From contig CAJUKD010000021.1 of assembly GCA_910587235.1 (NCBI GenBank), forward strand, positions 1 to 43,014: a stretch of 43,014 nt of DNA. The letters run 5' to 3'. Source of the stretch: an uncultured Muribaculaceae bacterium. Its GTDB lineage: Bacteria; Bacteroidota; Bacteroidia; Bacteroidales; Muribaculaceae. Numbering within the stretch: the stretch's first letter is position 1; each line of letters opens with the position of its first letter. Below, in pieces: positions 34,505-41,842 of this stretch. The notes under the pieces are model-generated. The model had not been told where the DNA came from. It worked only from the letters and a program-made list of their open reading frames with translations, and did no database searches. The position numbers were made by a program, and so were the translations under genes.

Positions 34505-34903
34505 TTAATATACGTAGCAGAGTACTTCGCCGCCGATTTTGAGGTCGGAGGCTTTTTTGTTTGTCATCACGCCTTTGGATGTGGAAAGGATAGCCACACC
34601 GAGTCCGTTGAGGACGCGGGGCATGTCCTTGTAGCCTGTGTACTGGCGCAGGCCGGGACGCGAAACGCGCTTGAGGCCTTTGATTGCGTTGACACGGTCC
34701 ACGGGATCGTATTTGAGGGCGATCTTGATGACGCCTGCGGGGGTTTCACCTTCTATAAACTTGTAGTTAAGGATATAGCCCTGTTCAAAGAGAATTTTTG
34801 TAATCTCTTTTTTCAAGTTTGAGGCGGGGATTTCCACCACACGGTGGTTGGCCTTGATGGCGTTCCTCAATCTTGTGAGAAAATCTGCTATTGGATCAGT
34901 CAT
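34505..34903 (-). CDS. rpsH: 30S ribosomal protein S8
   Basis: The 132-residue protein has TDPIADFLTRLRNAIKANHR, RVSRPGLRQYTGYKDMPRVL and the C-terminal LSTSKGVMTNKKASDLKIGG signature. S8 is a primary 16S rRNA binder and, in E. coli, the repressor of the spc operon through an mRNA site in rplE. Here the 132-base gap directly before rpsH holds pairing segments (34924-34978). Confidence 0.98.
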   Translation of the reverse strand: MTDPIADFLTRLRNAIKANHRVVEIPASNLKKEITKILFEQGYILNYKFIEGETPAGVIKIALKYDPVDRVNAIKGLKRVSRPGLRQYTGYKDMPRVLNGLGVAILSTSKGVMTNKKASDLKIGGEVLCYVY

Positions 34904-34923
34904 TGTGATTGGTTGTTAAATTG

Positions 34924-34978
34924 ATTGGGCCAGATTGCCCAACAATATTTAATTTTTGTTTTGTAGCCGCGGCCCAAT
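34924..34978 (-). promoter_or_regulatory. Candidate two-state RNA leader before rpsH
   Basis: On the minus strand ATTGGGCC (34978-34971) is fully complementary to GGCCCAAT (34931-34924), closing a 39-base AT-rich loop. The same downstream segment can instead pair locally, as GCCCAA (34930-34925), with TTGGGC (34942-34937) over a 6-base loop. The two foldings exclude each other. A further GC-rich stretch with CCGG repeats lies upstream (34993-35015). No Bacteroidota promoter box is seen in the 132-base gap 34904-35035. Confidence 0.5.
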
Positions 34979-35035
34979 GTCTTTATGGGATTCCGGCCGG
35001 GGCTTGTCCTCCGGTTGGAAGTAAGCGGCAGTTTT

Positions 35036-35347
35036 TTACCAGCTTGCTTTTTTTACACCGGGGATGAGGCCAGCTGAAGCCATTTCGCGGAACTGTATAC
35101 GCGAGATGCCGAACTGACGCATGTAGCCTTTGGGACGGCCGGTGATTGAGCAGCGGTTGTGCTTGCGCACTGAGGATGCGTTCTTGGGCAGAGCCTGGAG
35201 CTGCTGTGCGGCTTCGTAGGCGGCGGCACGGTTTTCTTCGTTCACACCGGAGTTGACGATTTTCTTCAACGCGGCGCGACGCTCGGCATACTTGGCTGCG
35301 AGGCGGTTACGTTTTACCTCGCGGGCTTTCATTGATTCTTTTGCCAT
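35036..35347 (-). CDS. rpsN: 30S ribosomal protein S14, zinc-free form
   Basis: The start at 35347 opens AKESMKAREVKRNRLAAKYA, the usual N-terminus; the frame is open to 35425 but that part overlaps rplE. The C-terminal half has RCSITGRPKGYMRQFGISRI and REMASAGLIPGVKKASW. Only one Cys remains, so this is the zinc-free form. At 103 residues it is about 14 longer than the 89-residue form I recall from Bacteroides; the extra part is the Glu/Asn/Ala-rich stretch around residues 29-50. It lies 16 bases after rplE. Confidence 0.96.
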   Translation of the reverse strand: MAKESMKAREVKRNRLAAKYAERRAALKKIVNSGVNEENRAAAYEAAQQLQALPKNASSVRKHNRCSITGRPKGYMRQFGISRIQFREMASAGLIPGVKKASW

Positions 35348-35363
35348 TTTGTCGGAGTGCGGA

Positions 35364-35912
35364 TTATTTTTTTGCGTTCTTGAAGGGGAGGCCGAAGTGC
35401 TTGAGGAGCGCGTAGCCTTCTTCATCGGTTTTGGCGGACGTCACGAATGTGATGTTCATACCGTTGAGTTTGTTGATGTTGTCGATGTTGATCTCGGGGA
35501 AGATGATCTGCTCGGTGATGCCGAGGGTGTAGTTGCCACGTCCGTCGAGTTTGCCTTCGATGCCTTTGAAGTCGCGGATACGGGGAAGAGCGACACGGAT
35601 GAGGCGTTCGAGGAATTCGTACATGCGGTCGCGACGGAGTGTCACCATTACGCCTACGGGCATTTTCTTACGGAGCTTGAAGTTCGAGATGTCCTTCTTT
35701 GAAAGGGTTGCTACGGCTTTCTGGCCTGTGATAGCTGTGATTTCGTTGATGGATGTCTCGATGAGCTTCTTGTCCTGAGTTGCCTGTCCGAGGCCCTGGT
35801 TGATTACAATCTTCTCAAGACGGGGCACCTGCATCACCGTCGAGTAGTTGAATTCTTTCTCGAGGGCGGGAACGATGCGTTCTTTGTAGTCTTTTTGCAG
35901 AGTTGCGCTCAT
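35364..35912 (-). CDS. rplE: 50S ribosomal protein L5
   Basis: The 182-residue protein has VPRLEKIVINQGLGQATQDK, ITGQKAVATLSKKDISNFKL, MYEFLERLIRVALPRIRDFK and a C-terminal TSAKTDEEGYALLKHFGLPF, the L5 pattern. It binds 5S rRNA and forms bridge B1b. Its ATG shares one base with the rplX stop (TAATG), so the two are coupled. Confidence 0.98.
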   Translation of the reverse strand: MSATLQKDYKERIVPALEKEFNYSTVMQVPRLEKIVINQGLGQATQDKKLIETSINEITAITGQKAVATLSKKDISNFKLRKKMPVGVMVTLRRDRMYEFLERLIRVALPRIRDFKGIEGKLDGRGNYTLGITEQIIFPEINIDNINKLNGMNITFVTSAKTDEEGYALLKHFGLPFKNAKK

Positions 35913-36232
35913 TATTTGATTTCTTCTTTAGATTTTTTTGAAATACGGATGGCTTTGCCGTCGGCGTCGCGGCGGATGGCGATGCGGGTGGGCTTGCCGG
36001 TCTTGGGGTCGACGAGGTTGAGGTTGGAGATGTGGATGGGAGCCTCTTTCTTGATAAGGCCTCCCTGGGGATGCTGTGCGGTGGGCTTCGTGGCTTTGGT
36101 CACGATGTTGACGCCTTCGACGATGGCGCGGCCTGCTTTGGGCAGTACCTGAAGGACACGGCCGGTCTTGCCGCGGTCTTCGCCGGCGAGGACGTAGACG
36201 TTGTCACCTTTCTTAATGTGTATCTTGCTCAT
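35912..36232 (-). CDS. rplX: 50S ribosomal protein L24
   Basis: The 106-residue protein has the KOW motif KGDNVYVLAGEDRGKTGRVL and GVNIVTKATKPTAQHPQGGL followed by the PIHISNL block. L24 is one of the two assembly initiators of the 50S subunit. The stop overlaps the rplE start (TAATG). It is 31 bases after rplN. Confidence 0.98.
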   Translation of the reverse strand: MSKIHIKKGDNVYVLAGEDRGKTGRVLQVLPKAGRAIVEGVNIVTKATKPTAQHPQGGLIKKEAPIHISNLNLVDPKTGKPTRIAIRRDADGKAIRISKKSKEEIK

Positions 36233-36263
36233 TGTTGTGCTTGATTACTGATGTTTTGCGACT

Positions 36264-36629
36264 TTAGAGTACTTCGGGTGCGAGTGAAACGATTTTCATG
36301 TTTGTGGCACGAAGTTCGCGGGCCACAGGACCGAAGATACGGGTTCCACGGAGTTCGCCGGCGTTGTTGAGCAGAACGCATGCGTTGTCGTCGAAACGGA
36401 TATAGGAGCCGTCGGGGCGACGGATTTCCTTGTTTGTGCGTACTACGACAGCTTTGGAAACGGTTCCTTTCTTGACGTCGGAGCTGGGGATAACGCTTTT
36501 TACGGAAACGACGATGATGTCGCCTACGGAGGCGTAGCGGCGTCCGGTGCCGCCGAGGACGTGGATGCAGAGAGCTTCTTTGGCTCCGCTGTTGTCGGCG
36601 ACGGTGAGTCGGGATTCTGTCTGAATCAT
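36264..36629 (-). CDS. rplN: 50S ribosomal protein L14
   Basis: The 121-residue protein opens MIQTESRLTVADNSGAKEAL and has the conserved KKGTVSKAVVVRTNKEIRRP, SYIRFDDNACVLLNNAGELR and GTRIFGPVARELR blocks. L14 forms part of intersubunit bridges and the docking site of the silencing factor RsfS. It lies 2 bases after rpsQ. Confidence 0.98.
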   Translation of the reverse strand: MIQTESRLTVADNSGAKEALCIHVLGGTGRRYASVGDIIVVSVKSVIPSSDVKKGTVSKAVVVRTNKEIRRPDGSYIRFDDNACVLLNNAGELRGTRIFGPVARELRATNMKIVSLAPEVL

Positions 36630-36631
36630 TG

Positions 36632-36892
36632 TTATTTAACTTTTTCGATGATTTCTACTAACCTCCAGCGCTTTGTCTTGCTCAGGGGGCGGGTTTCCAT
36701 GAGGCGAACTGTGTCGCCAACGCTGCACTCGTTGTTTTCGTCGTGAGCGTGGTATTTTTTGGTCTTGTTGACGAACTTGCCGTAGATGGGATGTTTTTCT
36801 TTCCATTTTACGGTCACGGTTATCGTCTTGTCGCCTTTGTTGCTCGAAACGACACCGATGCGTTCCTTACGTAAGTTTCTATTTTCTTCCAT
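36632..36892 (-). CDS. rpsQ: 30S ribosomal protein S17
   Basis: The 86-residue OB-fold protein has RKERIGVVSSNKGDKTITVT, KYHAHDENNECSVGDTVRLM and ETRPLSKTKRWRLVEII, typical of S17, an early binder of the 16S rRNA 5' domain. It lies 11 bases after rpmC and 2 before rplN. Confidence 0.98.
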   Translation of the reverse strand: MEENRNLRKERIGVVSSNKGDKTITVTVKWKEKHPIYGKFVNKTKKYHAHDENNECSVGDTVRLMETRPLSKTKRWRLVEIIEKVK

Positions 36893-36903
36893 TTGGGCGT
36901 GGA

Positions 36904-37101
36904 TTATTTGTTGTTAAGCTCGCGCTGGCGCAACTCGGTCTTTACGCGTGCGATCATTTTGCGGTCGGCTGTGATCTTGGCGGGATTGTCAAGTGGAGTC
37001 ACTGCATGGTTGATGCGCTGCTGCAGGTATTCTTTCTGCATCTGCTCCAGACGTTCGCGGAGTTCCTGTGTGCCGAGTTCTTTGATTTCTTCTTTCTTCA
37101 T
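36904..37101 (-). CDS. rpmC: 50S ribosomal protein L29
   Basis: The 65-residue helical protein has KEEIKELGTQELRERLEQMQ, LDNPAKITADRKMIARVKTE and LRQRELNNK at the end, the L29 coiled hairpin. It sits at the polypeptide exit, close to the trigger factor and SRP site. It lies 6 bases after rplP. Confidence 0.97.
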   Translation of the reverse strand: MKKEEIKELGTQELRERLEQMQKEYLQQRINHAVTPLDNPAKITADRKMIARVKTELRQRELNNK

Positions 37102-37107
37102 GGGACG

Positions 37108-37539
37108 TTACACGTTTTGGTTGGGGTCGTAGTCGCGGCTAACGACGAATTTGGTGGTCACCGGAAGTTTCTGTGCGGCAAGGCGCAGAGCTTCCTTGGC
37201 GATGTCATAGCTTACGCCTTCGACTTCGATGATGATACGGCCGGGGGTCACGGGTGCCACGAATCCTTCGGGCGAACCTTTACCTTTACCCATTCGGACT
37301 TCGGCGGGTTTCTTGGTGATGGGTTTGTCAGGGAAGATGCGGATCCAGATCTGACCCTGACGCTGCATATAACGTGTAACCGCGATACGGGCTGCTTCGA
37401 TCTGACGTCCGGTGATCCACTTGCTTTCAAGTGTCTTGATGCCGAACGAGCCGAAGGCCAGCTGGTTGCCGCGCTGGGCGTTGCCCTTCATGCGGCCTTT
37501 CTGCTGGCGGCGGAATTTGGTTTTCTTCGGTTGTAACAT
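37108..37539 (-). CDS. rplP: 50S ribosomal protein L16
   Basis: The 143-residue protein has MLQPKKTKFRRQQKGRMKGN, FGIKTLESKWITGRQIEAAR, RIFPDKPITKKPAEVRMGKG and KGSPEGFVAPVTPGRIIIEV. L16 organises the A-site region of the 50S subunit. It lies 23 bases after rpsC and 6 before rpmC. Confidence 0.98.
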   Translation of the reverse strand: MLQPKKTKFRRQQKGRMKGNAQRGNQLAFGSFGIKTLESKWITGRQIEAARIAVTRYMQRQGQIWIRIFPDKPITKKPAEVRMGKGKGSPEGFVAPVTPGRIIIEVEGVSYDIAKEALRLAAQKLPVTTKFVVSRDYDPNQNV

Positions 37540-37562
37540 TGTTGCTTAATCTGTTTTGAGGT

Positions 37563-38300
37563 TTAACGATTGTTTTTGGCACGACGGAAACCACCGCGAC
37601 GGCCTTCGCCACGTGCGGGAGCTGCGCCACGGCCTTCCTTCTGGTTTGCGCTGAAGGAGGGAGCGAGATCGCGCTTGCCATAGACTTCGCCACGGCAGAT
37701 CCATACTTTCACGCCAAGAACGCCTACTTTGGTGTGGGCTTCGACAAGTGCGTAGTCGATGTCGGCACGAAGTGTGTGGAGGGGAGTACGGCCTTCCTTA
37801 AACATTTCGGAGCGTGCGATCTCAGCGCCATTGAGGCGGCCTGAAATCTGGATTTTCACGCCTTCTGCTCCTGCGCGCATTGTGGAGGCGATCGCCATCT
37901 TTACTGCGCGGCGATAGGCTACTTTTCCTTCGATCTGACGAGCTACTGTCGATGCTACGATTTCGGCGTCGAGTTCGGGGCGCTTTACCTCAAAAATATT
38001 GATTTGAACGTCTTTGTCAGTGATTTTCTTTAGCTCTTCCTTGAGTTTCTCAACTTCCTGGCCACCCTTGCCGATAATCAGACCGGGACGGGATGTGCAT
38101 ACGGTGATTGTGATAAGTTTGAGCGTGCGTTCAATGACAATACGCGAAACAGAGCATTTGGCCAGGCGGACGTTGAGGTATTCACGGAGTTTGTAGTCTT
38201 CGAGAATGTTGTCGGGATATTTGCCTTTTTCTGACCAGTTTGAGTCCCAGCCGCGAATCACGCCCAGGCGGTTGCTTATAGGATTAACTTTCTGTCCCAT
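37563..38300 (-). CDS. rpsC: 30S ribosomal protein S3
   Basis: The 245-residue protein has the KH domain (PGLIIGKGGQEVEKLKEELK) and the C-terminal fold (AISTMRAGAEGVKIQISGRL in near form, LRADIDYALVEAHTKVGVLG, VKVWICRGEVYGKRDLAPS). It ends in a basic Gly/Arg-rich tail (ARGEGRRGGFRRAKNNR). S3 forms part of the mRNA entry helicase. Three bases separate it from rplV. Confidence 0.98.
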   Translation of the reverse strand: MGQKVNPISNRLGVIRGWDSNWSEKGKYPDNILEDYKLREYLNVRLAKCSVSRIVIERTLKLITITVCTSRPGLIIGKGGQEVEKLKEELKKITDKDVQINIFEVKRPELDAEIVASTVARQIEGKVAYRRAVKMAIASTMRAGAEGVKIQISGRLNGAEIARSEMFKEGRTPLHTLRADIDYALVEAHTKVGVLGVKVWICRGEVYGKRDLAPSFSANQKEGRGAAPARGEGRRGGFRRAKNNR

Positions 38301-38303
38301 TTG

Positions 38304-38720
38304 TTATGCCTCGCGAGTTTTAACGTTGTTATCAATAGTGTCTACAATAATGGTCACGTGGTTTGCGCGTTTGCGGATGCGGTAGCCACGGCCCTGGGGA
38401 GCGGGACGCAGGCGTTTGAGCATGGGGGCGCAGCTCACAGCGATTGTGCTGATGAATAGCTCGCCTGACTCGGCCTTGCGTTCGTTTTTCTGTTCCCAGT
38501 TTGCAACTGCCGAGCGGAGAAGTTTCTCCAGACGTGCAGCAGCTTCTTTATTTGAGAATTTAAGGATGCCGAGGGCGCGGAAAACTTCCTGTCCGCGAAC
38601 CATGTCGGCAACCAGACGCATCTTACGGGGAGAGGTGGGAACGTTGTTCAGCTTGGCGAATGCCACTGACTTGAGTTCTTCCTTGCGTCGGTCGGCTGTT
38701 AGTTTTTTTCTTTCACCCAT
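38304..38720 (-). CDS. rplV: 50S ribosomal protein L22
   Basis: The 138-residue protein has NVPTSPRKMRLVADMVRGQE, the helix ALGILKFSNKEAAARLEKLL, NWEQKNERKAESGELFI and the exit-tunnel hairpin LKRLRPAPQGRGYRIRKRAN. Changes in the hairpin cause macrolide resistance in other bacteria; none can be judged here. A 47-base gap to rpsS on its upstream side is T-rich and shows nothing clear. Confidence 0.98.
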   Translation of the reverse strand: MGERKKLTADRRKEELKSVAFAKLNNVPTSPRKMRLVADMVRGQEVFRALGILKFSNKEAAARLEKLLRSAVANWEQKNERKAESGELFISTIAVSCAPMLKRLRPAPQGRGYRIRKRANHVTIIVDTIDNNVKTREA

Positions 38721-38767
38721 TGTATTTGTTCGTCTTTTTTTTCAAAAATGATTGGATTGACGGGCCC

Positions 38768-39037
38768 TTATTTCTTCTTGTTGCCGGCGTGACCGCGGAA
38801 GGTGCGTGTGGGGGCGAATTCGCCGAGTTTGTGACCTACCATGTTTTCGGTTACGTAAACAGGAATGAATTTGTTTCCGTTGTGTACTGCGAAGGTATGG
38901 CCGACGAACTCGGGAGCGATCATAGATGCACGGCTCCACGTCTTGATGACGTTTTTCTTGCCTGAAGCATCCATATCGGCGACTTTCTTCTCCAGTTTAA
39001 CGCTGATAAAGGGTCCTTTTTTTAATGAACGACTCAT
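38768..39037 (-). CDS. rpsS: 30S ribosomal protein S19
   Basis: The 89-residue protein opens MSRSLKKGPFISVKLEKKVA and has IKTWSRASMIAPEFVGHTFA, VYVTENMVGHKLGEFAPTRT and FRGHAGNKKK, the complete S19 pattern. It sits on the 30S head with S13. It is 19 bases after rplB. Confidence 0.98.
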   Translation of the reverse strand: MSRSLKKGPFISVKLEKKVADMDASGKKNVIKTWSRASMIAPEFVGHTFAVHNGNKFIPVYVTENMVGHKLGEFAPTRTFRGHAGNKKK

Positions 39038-39056
39038 AGTTGCTTAATTAATCAGA

Positions 39057-39884
39057 TTACTTCTTTCTTCTTTCAATGATGTACTTCGAAGACTGTTTCT
39101 TCGGTGCACGAGTCTTAAGACCCTTGCTGTACAGACCCTTGCGCGAGCGGGGATGACCACCGGACGCACGACCTTCACCACCACCCATGGGGTGATCGAC
39201 AGGGTTCATCACCACGCCGCGGTTGCGGGGGCGACGTCCGAGCCAGCGCGAACGGCCGGCTTTACCGGAACGTTCGAGTGAGTGCTCGCTGTTGCCTACG
39301 ACGCCGATAGTGGCTTTGCAGACAGCGAGGATCTTGCGGGTTTCACCAGAAGGTAATTTGATAATGGCGTAATCGCCTTCGCGGGAAATGAGCTGGGCGA
39401 AAGTACCGGCGCTGCGTGCCATGAAAGCACCCTGGCCGGGACGGAGTTCGATGTTGTGGATGACCGTACCGACGGGGATTTTGTTCAGCGGAAGGGCGTT
39501 GCCGATTTCCGGAGCTGCGTCGGGACCGCTGACCACGGTTGTGCCTACTTCAAGGCCGTTGGGGGCGATGATGTAGGTCTTCACGCCGTCCACATAGTAG
39601 AGCAGCGCGATGCGAGCCGAGCGGTTGGGGTCATACTCGATTGACTTGACTACGGCGGGAATTCCGTCGCGGTTTCTCTTAAAGTCTATGATACGGTATT
39701 TACGCTTGTGTCCACCACCAAGGTAGCGAGTGGTGAGGTGGCCTTCGGCGTTACGTCCGCCGGAGGCTTTTTTACCGACTGTAAGAGATTTTTCCGGTGT
39801 AGTAGCAGTGATTGTACCTTTGAATACACCGATAACTTTGTGTCGTTGCCCGGGGGTTGTGGGCTTGAATTTTCTTACTGCCAT
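39057..39884 (-). CDS. rplB: 50S ribosomal protein L2
   Basis: The 275-residue protein has AVRKFKPTTPGQRHKVIGVF, the GGHKRKYRIIDFKRNRDGIP block, NALPLNKIPVGTVIHNIELR, and GVVMNPVDHPMGGGEGRASG with the conserved His of the peptidyl-transferase region. It is one of the oldest ribosomal proteins and needed for subunit joining. It begins 5 bases after rplW. Confidence 0.98.
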   Translation of the reverse strand: MAVRKFKPTTPGQRHKVIGVFKGTITATTPEKSLTVGKKASGGRNAEGHLTTRYLGGGHKRKYRIIDFKRNRDGIPAVVKSIEYDPNRSARIALLYYVDGVKTYIIAPNGLEVGTTVVSGPDAAPEIGNALPLNKIPVGTVIHNIELRPGQGAFMARSAGTFAQLISREGDYAIIKLPSGETRKILAVCKATIGVVGNSEHSLERSGKAGRSRWLGRRPRNRGVVMNPVDHPMGGGEGRASGGHPRSRKGLYSKGLKTRAPKKQSSKYIIERRKK

Positions 39885-39889
39885 TTTAT

Positions 39890-40180
39890 TTAGATGTTGC
39901 TAAAGAAGTCGATAGTCTGGCCTTCGGCCACGGTTACATAGGCTTTCTTCCATGCAGCAGTTTTGCCACGCAGAAGTCCGCTCTTTGTCCAGCGCGATTT
40001 GTTTTTACCGCGCACGACTGCAGTGTTGACTTTTTCAACCTTTACGCCGTAGATCTGCTCGACAAGCGATTTGATCTGGTATTTGTTGGCGTCGGGGGAT
40101 ACGCGGAAAGTGAAGCAGTTCCGGGCTTCGGAACGCTTTGTAGCACCTTCGGTAATGATCGGTTTGATTGATATTTCCAT
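39890..40180 (-). CDS. rplW: 50S ribosomal protein L23
   Basis: The 96-residue protein has IIKPIITEGATKRSE-like start (ISIKPIITEGATKRSEARNC), FRVSPDANKYQIKSLVEQIY and GVKVEKVNTAVVRGKNKSRW. L23 is the trigger factor and SRP docking protein at the tunnel exit. It starts 18 bases after rplD. Confidence 0.97.
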   Translation of the reverse strand: MEISIKPIITEGATKRSEARNCFTFRVSPDANKYQIKSLVEQIYGVKVEKVNTAVVRGKNKSRWTKSGLLRGKTAAWKKAYVTVAEGQTIDFFSNI

Positions 40181-40198
40181 TTGTCAGTCCTCCGAGGT

Positions 40199-40819
40199 TT
40201 AGAATTTGTTAATAAGCTCAAGGCTGCTCTCCGTGAGGATAAGGGCAGCATTGTCGAGCACAGCATACGTATTAATGTCCGATGCTGTCATCAGACGGGC
40301 ACCGGGCACGTTACGCATCGACAAATATACGTCATTATTTCGGTCTGCTAAAACGACGAGAACCTTTTTGCCGTCAACTTTGAGATTTTTAGCAAACTTT
40401 ACATATTCTTTAGTTTTGTGGTCGGCAAATTTGAGGTCTTCAACCACGATGATTTCATTTGACTGTGCCTTGAGGGTAAGAGCCGAACGACGGGCGAGGT
40501 CTTTAAGCTTGCGATTAAGCTTGAAACGGTAGTCGCGGGGACGGGGACCGAAAACGCGGCCGCCACCTACGAGAACGGGCGAATTGATGTCGCCGATACG
40601 GCTGCCGCCGCCGCCCTTCTGCTTGTGGAGCTTACGGGTAGAACCGGACACTTCGCTACGTTCTTTGGATTTGTGGGTGCCCTGACGACGGTTTGCGAGG
40701 AACTGCTTGACATCGAGGTAAAGGGCGTGCTCGTTGATGACTACTGCGAAGACCTCGTCGGAGAGGTTTGCTTTGCGGCCAGTGTCGTGGCCTTCCTGGT
40801 TGTATATTGCGAGTTCCAT
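40199..40819 (-). CDS. rplD: 50S ribosomal protein L4
   Basis: The 206-residue protein starts at the ATG at 40819 (MELAIYNQEGHDTGRKANLS), one base after the rplC stop; four codons further upstream are open but overlap rplC. It has GGGRVFGPRPRDYRFKLNRK and SALTLKAQSNEIIVVEDLKF, plus the tunnel loop RQGTHKSKERSEVSGSTRKL. In E. coli L4 represses its own S10 operon; a hairpin between rpsJ and rplC here could be related. Confidence 0.97.
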   Translation of the reverse strand: MELAIYNQEGHDTGRKANLSDEVFAVVINEHALYLDVKQFLANRRQGTHKSKERSEVSGSTRKLHKQKGGGGSRIGDINSPVLVGGGRVFGPRPRDYRFKLNRKLKDLARRSALTLKAQSNEIIVVEDLKFADHKTKEYVKFAKNLKVDGKKVLVVLADRNNDVYLSMRNVPGARLMTASDINTYAVLDNAALILTESSLELINKF

Positions 40820-40820
40820 A

Positions 40821-41438
40821 TTACTTCTCAATTAAGACGATTGAACCTTTGCTTCCGGGGATGGAGCCCTTGATCATGATAATGTTGTATTCGGGGATGA
40901 TTTTCACCACCTGAAGGTTTTGTACAGTCACACGTTCGTTACCCATCTGGCCGGCCATGCGGGTACCCTTGAATACTTTCGCGGGATATGAACATGCACC
41001 TACCGAACCGGGGGCACGCAGACGGTTATGCTGACCGTGGGTCGACTGACCTACGCCGCCGAAACCATGACGTTTCACTACGCCCTGGAAACCCTTACCT
41101 TTGGAAGTTCCCACTACGTCGACGAATTCAACGCCGTCGAAGAAGTCTACTGTGATGGTGTCGCCGAGAGCGTATTCACCTTCGAAACCTTTGAACTCGG
41201 CCAAGTGGCGCTTGAGCTGACCTCCGGCTTTCTGCAGATGTCCGAGTTCGGGCTTGGAGAGGTGCTTTTCCTTCGTGTCCTCGAAACCGAGCTGAAGGGC
41301 TGCATAGCCGTCGTTCTCTACAGTCTTAACCTGAGTCACCACACAAGGACCTACTTCGATAACAGTGCACGGCACGTTCTTGCCGTCGGCACTGAACACG
41401 GATGTCATTCCGATTTTCTTTCCAATTAATCCTGGCAT
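40821..41438 (-). CDS. rplC: 50S ribosomal protein L3
   Basis: The 205-residue protein has GLIGKKIGMTSVFSADGKNV, the extended loop GFQGVVKRHGFGGVGQSTHG and RAPGSVGACSYPAKVFKGTR, MAGQMGNERVTVQNLQVVKI. The loop reaches toward the peptidyl-transferase centre. The gene is preceded by an 82-base gap after rpsJ containing an 11-bp stem (41482-41509). Confidence 0.98.
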   Translation of the reverse strand: MPGLIGKKIGMTSVFSADGKNVPCTVIEVGPCVVTQVKTVENDGYAALQLGFEDTKEKHLSKPELGHLQKAGGQLKRHLAEFKGFEGEYALGDTITVDFFDGVEFVDVVGTSKGKGFQGVVKRHGFGGVGQSTHGQHNRLRAPGSVGACSYPAKVFKGTRMAGQMGNERVTVQNLQVVKIIPEYNIIMIKGSIPGSKGSIVLIEK

Positions 41439-41481
41439 TTCTCTGTTAATTTAGTTGGTTGTTTATTATTTATTGCCACGC

Positions 41482-41509
41482 CGGACAGCCGGTTTGAGCC
41501 GGCTATCCG
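41482..41509 (-). promoter_or_regulatory. Stable hairpin between rpsJ and rplC
   Basis: On the minus strand CGGATAGCCGG (41509-41499) pairs with CCGGCTGTCCG (41492-41482), 11 pairs including one U-G, around a 6-base loop. It starts 11 bases after the rpsJ stop and ends 43 bases before the rplC start. No T run follows and no promoter box was seen, so an attenuator, processing site or protein-binding element is likelier than a terminator. Confidence 0.65.
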
Positions 41510-41520
41510 ACATGACGGTA

Positions 41521-41826
41521 TTAACACTTGATTTCCACTTCTACGCCTGAGGGAAGCTCGAGCTTCATCAGAGCATCGACAATTTTGGGAGTTGCGTTGT
41601 ATATGTCGATCAGACGCTTGTAGCTTGAAAGCTGGAACTGCTCGCGCGACTTCTTGTTGACGAATGTCGAACGGTTGACTGTGAAGATGCGCTTATGAGT
41701 GGGCAGGGGGATAGGACCGCTGATGACCGCTCCGATGGACTTCACTGTCTTTACGATTTTCTCGGCCGACTTGTCGACGAGGCTGTGGTCGTAAGATTTG
41801 AGTTTGATACGGATGATGGGATTCAT
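41521..41826 (-). CDS. rpsJ: 30S ribosomal protein S10
   Basis: The 101-residue protein has NPIIRIKLKSYDHSLVDKSA, AVISGPIPLPTHKRIFTVNR and FVNKKSREQFQLSSYKRLID, the complete S10 pattern. It is both a 30S head protein and, in E. coli, the NusE partner in antitermination. It starts 16 bases after fusA. Confidence 0.98.
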   Translation of the reverse strand: MNPIIRIKLKSYDHSLVDKSAEKIVKTVKSIGAVISGPIPLPTHKRIFTVNRSTFVNKKSREQFQLSSYKRLIDIYNATPKIVDALMKLELPSGVEVEIKC

Positions 41827-41842
41827 ATTTGCTGTTTTTTAT

